This document shows, one piece after another, positions 23,396-26,026 of a DNA stretch of 26,026 bases. Position 1 is the stretch's first letter. Each line of letters opens with the position of its first letter. Source of the DNA: W0P33-017 sp963640395. GTDB taxonomy: Bacteria; Bacillota; Clostridia; Lachnospirales; Lachnospiraceae. The DNA is taken from contig CAVHZH010000019.1 in assembly GCA_963640395.1 (NCBI GenBank), positions 1 to 26,026 on the forward strand, in the 5' to 3' direction. The position numbers were made by a program, and so were the translations under genes. The notes beneath the pieces were generated by a model. The model ran no database searches, was not told where the DNA came from, and saw only the letters and a program-made list of their open reading frames with translations.

Positions 23396-24469
23396 CTATA
23401 ACCCTGCTGCCACGCGCCGGATGTCTACCGTCAGTTCCCCGCTCCCCGACATCTCGTCAATGGCATCTGCTGCCTTGTTAAGTGTCTGTTTGATCTCCCG
23501 TTCCCTTGCAAGAGCTGCATATCTGTTCGCATACTTTTTCACATAGAGATCCCCTGCAAACGGCGGTTCAGGAAACTCCCTGCTATAGTTTTGTCCAATC
23601 TTGGCGGAAATGCCATCCGGGATTCCTGCCAGCCTGCATACAGATTCCGCATTCTCGGCAGACAACCGGCAATTCGGGTCTACGGTTCTGAGTTTATAGT
23701 GTATGCGCCAAAGTGTCTCTTTCAGCTCATCCGGAGATTCAAGGCTTGCCAGTACCACATGCTCAAATTTGTTCTGTATCTCCGTTCTGGTCTGGAACTC
23801 CACGCATCCAAGATATTCCCCGGCAAATTTGTGATCCGGCGCTGCAGGATTTGCAAAATACATCGTCACCATATCCGAGTCCGGTCTGTGGTTTACCAGA
23901 CTCGGCCACATGGCGGCAAAGTCTGGAGATCCCATGAGCCACTTCCGTTCCTTCGCTTCAAACTCCTCTGTCCTGCTGTTGTATGCTAGCCCCGCCCCGT
24001 CCATTCTGACCGGGCATACCATAACCCCAATATAGTTAAGGACTTCCTCGGATTCATCCAACTGTTCATTGTTCTTGTCTGTGACAATGATGTCGTAAAT
24101 GTCCTGCCATATAACGACCGCATGACGGGTCTCTGTCTTGATGGCGTGTCTCACATCCTGGATGATCTCATCAATCACACCATCATCTTTCATTTCGCTC
24201 TTTATCGCTGATTCCATTGCGATTGTCATAATCCCGGCACCGTCAGTTTCAACCTGCATCACCCCGTCACCATATTGTTTTTCTGCGAATGCCTGCTTGA
24301 TCACCGCAATGTATTTAAAATATTCTTCCCCCCGCATACTTACCAACCGCTTCTTGTGTACGTGTTTGATCTCTCCGTCCGGCTCGATCAGGCATGTAAC
24401 AACCCATGTGATATTATTCCTCCTAGGTGTCATTCTCTGTTTCATCTCCAAGATGTCTCCCTTTGCCAT
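23396..24469 (-). CDS. DUF4317 family protein
   Basis: 357 residues. Matches the DUF4317 pattern: N-terminal LEMKQRMTPRRNNITWV, then GEEYFKYIAVIKQAF, DGVIDEIIQDV, SEEVLNYIGVMVCPVRMDGA, and DFAAMWPSLVNHRPD. The family is widespread in Clostridia chromosomes with no known function; its presence in an early phage operon is noteworthy. AGGAGGAGC precedes the ATG. The family call is from recalled sequence pattern. Confidence 0.8.
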   Translation of the reverse strand: MAKGDILEMKQRMTPRRNNITWVVTCLIEPDGEIKHVHKKRLVSMRGEEYFKYIAVIKQAFAEKQYGDGVMQVETDGAGIMTIAMESAIKSEMKDDGVIDEIIQDVRHAIKTETRHAVVIWQDIYDIIVTDKNNEQLDESEEVLNYIGVMVCPVRMDGAGLAYNSRTEEFEAKERKWLMGSPDFAAMWPSLVNHRPDSDMVTMYFANPAAPDHKFAGEYLGCVEFQTRTEIQNKFEHVVLASLESPDELKETLWRIHYKLRTVDPNCRLSAENAESVCRLAGIPDGISAKIGQNYSREFPEPPFAGDLYVKKYANRYAALAREREIKQTLNKAADAIDEMSGSGELTVDIRRVAAGL

Positions 24470-24481
24470 TCTGCTCCTCCT

Positions 24482-25114
24482 TTACAATATTTTCTCTACT
24501 ATGTTCGGCTGGATGTCTGCCAGCCCTAGTGTGTCTTTGTACAGCCCCATAGCCATCAGATCGGCTACTTGACTGAGATGTTCATAATCTTCTTTGCTGA
24601 GATACCTGTGGAACTGGTCTAGGACTGAATCAAGTCCCGCGATATCCTTTTTCAGTTTTTTGACAAGCAGCTGTATCTTTACATTATCCGGCGTATCTGT
24701 GACCTTGATCGTCATTGGATGGGCTTTGCGTTGCACCGGTGCAACTGCTGCCGGTTTGGCTTCCTCCCTGACTTCCTTTGCACGGAAATAGAAATCTACC
24801 AGCCTGTCATATACCTCCCATGCCTGATCGGTATTGATGGACTTTGCATGGAGCAGTGCCCCGCGTTCTGTCCAGAGATTTGCTTTTTTCACCTGCTTAA
24901 AGACCGACACAAGTTGTGTCTCTCTTTTTATTTCATTCAATTCTTGTCCTTCAAGCACTATGTAATGTTTCCCCTCCATATAGCGCCTTTTATTTCTCCG
25001 GAAGTTTTCCCTTAATACTGTCACCTGTGTGCCATATGCCTCCGCCAGCTGCTTTGTTGTCAGCACCCGGATTCCTCTTACCTCTACTATCTGCATGCCT
25101 TTGATATCACTCAT
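24482..25114 (-). CDS. ORF6N-type antirepressor
   Basis: 210 residues. The N-terminal ORF6N DNA-binding domain covers about 8-110 (VEVRGIRVLTTKQLAEAYGT, ENFRRNKRRYMEGKHYIVLE, LWTERGALLHAKSINTDQAW). The C-terminal 80 residues are of unknown type. First gene of the leftward early transcript, opposed to the repressor, so it likely promotes lytic growth. CAGGAGGA precedes the ATG. Contains the second copy of the 16-bp palindrome in its coding sequence. Confidence 0.87.
   Translation of the reverse strand: MSDIKGMQIVEVRGIRVLTTKQLAEAYGTQVTVLRENFRRNKRRYMEGKHYIVLEGQELNEIKRETQLVSVFKQVKKANLWTERGALLHAKSINTDQAWEVYDRLVDFYFRAKEVREEAKPAAVAPVQRKAHPMTIKVTDTPDNVKIQLLVKKLKKDIAGLDSVLDQFHRYLSKEDYEHLSQVADLMAMGLYKDTLGLADIQPNIVEKIL
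24730..24745. repeat. 16-bp palindrome GTTGCACCGGTGCAAC, copy 2
   Basis: Identical to 17393-17408; here within the antirepressor gene, again encoding VAPVQ in the linker after the ORF6N domain. Confidence 0.6.
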
Positions 25115-25130
25115 AATTGTCCTCCTGTTC

Positions 25131-25206
25131 TTGCATACATACTAAGCGTATATATACATATTGTATGTATATTGTTTCTTGATAATATAGTACACTTTGT
25201 ATGCAA
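25131..25206. promoter_or_regulatory. operator region with inverted repeats
   Basis: TTGCATACA (25131-25139) is matched by TGTATGCAA (25198-25206), and between them ATACATA-TTG-TATGTAT (25154-25170) is a 17-bp near-operator palindrome. The sites overlap the divergent promoters, so they are good candidates for repressor binding. Confidence 0.6.
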
Positions 25207-25212
25207 TGTCAA
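25184..25212 (-). promoter_or_regulatory. leftward early promoter
   Basis: Minus strand TTGACA (25212-25207), 17-nt spacer, TATATT (25189-25184). Close to sigma-A consensus. It drives the antirepressor and early genes, and its -35 box abuts the TGTATGCAA arm. A weaker rightward promoter for the repressor (TTGTAT, 16 nt, TAATAT at 25183-25188) would overlap its -10 box. Confidence 0.75.
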
Positions 25213-25234
25213 GAATTTATTTATGGAGGCTTAT

Positions 25235-25495
25235 ATGTTTGGTTCTCGTTTGCGATCTGCTCGTAATGCTAATTCCTATACTCAACAGAAAATGTCTGAT
25301 ATGCTTGGAATCACGCTGAATTCATATCAAAAATATGAACAGGGTACACGTTGCCCTTCTTTTGACCTTCTCGTGCAGATTGCGGACATCCTTGATATCT
25401 CTATTGATTATCTGCTCGGTCGCGATGAGTGGCTTGCATCTCACGGAGTTTCCTTTGATGAACTCCCGCAAGATCTTCCAGCGCATCCCAGATAG
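25235..25495 (+). CDS. XRE-family repressor (CI-like)
   Basis: 86 residues. HTH at about 6-60 (LRSARNANSYTQQKMSDMLG, NSYQKYEQGTRCPSFDLLVQ, IADILDISIDYLLGRDEW), a compact repressor without a peptidase domain. I chose the ATG at 25235, 5 nt after GGAGG, over an upstream in-frame ATG that lacks a ribosome site. Divergent from the antirepressor; its 3' end overlaps a convergent HTH gene. Confidence 0.88.
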   Translation: MFGSRLRSARNANSYTQQKMSDMLGITLNSYQKYEQGTRCPSFDLLVQIADILDISIDYLLGRDEWLASHGVSFDELPQDLPAHPR

Positions 25496-25622
25496 CAAAA
25501 TCACCTGTCCTGCTGCCTGATTCTATCTGCTTATAGTATCTCAAGCTGATTCCCAGCTTGTCCGCTACCTGCTGCTGTGTCAGGTGCTTTTCCTGTCTTG
25601 CTCTCTTTAGGTTTTCTCTCAT
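25401..25622 (-). CDS. second HTH (XRE) protein, convergent
   Basis: 73 residues. HTH at about 3-45 (LKRARQEKHLTQQQVADKLG, SLRYYKQIESGSRTGDFAIW), with a C-terminus LEDLAGVHQRKLREMQATHR typical of short Firmicute XRE proteins. GAGGGGG precedes the ATG. Its last 95 nt are antisense to the end of the repressor gene; both frames look genuine, so the transcripts collide. Confidence 0.8.
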   Translation of the reverse strand: MRENLKRARQEKHLTQQQVADKLGISLRYYKQIESGSRTGDFAIWDALEDLAGVHQRKLREMQATHRDRADNQ

Positions 25623-25692
25623 GCTATTCCCCCTCGTATTCGGTACTTATGCGGCTTTGCGCGATTTTCCCCGTTCTGTTTTTCATATATTT

Positions 25693-25740
25693 TTTGTGTA
25701 TATTTGTGTATGTTATTGACATTTGTGTATTTTTGTGTAT
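25693..25740. repeat. four TTTGTGTAT repeats, probable HicB operator
   Basis: Direct repeats at 25693, 25703, 25722 and 25732, spaced 10, 19 and 10 bp, arranged as two pairs around the -35 box of hicA. One-turn spacing suits cooperative binding by the antitoxin or another regulator. Confidence 0.7.
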
Positions 25741-25743
25741 AAT
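25716..25743 (+). promoter_or_regulatory. hicA promoter
   Basis: TTGACA (25716-25721), 16-nt spacer, TATAAT (25738-25743). Overlapped by the TTTGTGTAT repeats. AGGAGG follows 12 nt later. Confidence 0.8.
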
Positions 25744-25763
25744 ATAGTTATAGGAGGTACACA

Positions 25764-25952
25764 ATGAACCCAAGACAACAAACGATAAAACAACTCAATG
25801 CTTCCGGTTATGAGCTGAAACGTCACGGTGCAAATCACGATATCTATTACAACCCGCAAACGCACAGCACCATTCCAGTCAAACGACACGATTTCAACGA
25901 AAACGATATGAGGTATATCTTCAAGGAAGCCAACATTAGCAGGAAGCTGTAA
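25764..25952 (+). CDS. hicA: HicA-like mRNA interferase toxin
   Basis: 62 residues. Fits the HicA dsRBD-like fold: GYELKRHGANHDIYYNP with the conserved His25, then IPVKRHDFNENDMRYIFKEA. HicA cleaves mRNA and is neutralised by HicB, encoded next. AGGAGGTACACA precedes the ATG. Often carried by prophages for stabilisation. Confidence 0.88.
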   Translation: MNPRQQTIKQLNASGYELKRHGANHDIYYNPQTHSTIPVKRHDFNENDMRYIFKEANISRKL

Positions 25953-25984
25953 ATCTGCTTTCTGCTCCTAGTAAGGAGGTCATC

Positions 25985-26026
25985 ATGCAATATATTTACA
26001 CTGCTTTATTTACACCTATGGCAGAC
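25985..26026 (+). CDS. hicB: HicB-like antitoxin (partial)
   Basis: First 14 codons only (MQYIYTALFTPMAD), cut by the window edge. The start resembles HicB antitoxins, and the AAGGAGG-led ATG lies 32 nt after the hicA stop. Confidence 0.75.
   Translation, partial: MQYIYTALFTPMAD

Noticed and set aside
25693..25740. CRISPR-like array from TTTGTGTAT repeats
   Set aside because: Repeats are only 9 bp with 1-10 nt gaps and overlap a promoter; no spacers.

Overview
This window is most of a temperate, contractile-tailed (myovirus-like) prophage of a low-to-moderate GC Firmicute. The strong AGGAGG-type ribosome sites, the Bacillus PBSX (Xkd)-like tail module, the DUF4317 gene and the DUF6273-type adhesin suggest a gut Clostridia host, perhaps Lachnospiraceae; that host assignment is inference. 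Almost everything is on the minus strand, so the phage reads from right to left.

Right end (about 25.1-26.0 kb): the lysogeny switch. A plus-strand XRE repressor diverges from a leftward early promoter (TTGACA-17-TATATT) set among inverted repeats. A second HTH gene converges on the repressor and overlaps it tail-to-tail by 95 nt. A HicAB toxin-antitoxin pair at the edge has four TTTGTGTAT repeats around its promoter.

Early region (22.0-25.1 kb): an ORF6N-type antirepressor, a DUF4317 protein, an unknown protein, a stop-interrupted small frame, two cysteine-rich proteins and an ArpU/DUF1492-like late regulator. No replication or recombination gene is recognisable. A terminator, a 17-bp palindrome and three 11-bp tandem repeats lie between the regulator and the late genes, and probably form the late switch.

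Late region (4.9-21.5 kb): HNH endonuclease, TerS, TerL, portal, prohead protease, HK97-type capsid, connector and closure proteins, gp10-like protein, tail terminator, sheath, tube, a tail-assembly chaperone with a programmed -1 frameshift (A AAA AAC), tape measure, LysM protein, hub, DUF2577, DUF2634, baseplate J, DUF2313 and tail fibre.

The central system is a diversity-generating retroelement (DGR) at 1.98-4.95 kb, placed between the tail fibre and lysis genes. It has a C-type-lectin-like adhesin with a 3' variable repeat (VR), a 19-nt hairpin after the VR, an Avd-like helical protein, an asparagine-codon-rich template repeat (TR), a 140-odd-nt spacer and a YMDD reverse transcriptase. Aligned by eye, every TR/VR base substitution in the repeat falls on a TR adenine. 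The VR also carries three extra codons, best explained as a longer (AAC)n tract in the TR from which it was copied.

Left end (0.1-2.0 kb): two small tail/unknown genes, an XhlA-like protein, a holin and an amidase endolysin.
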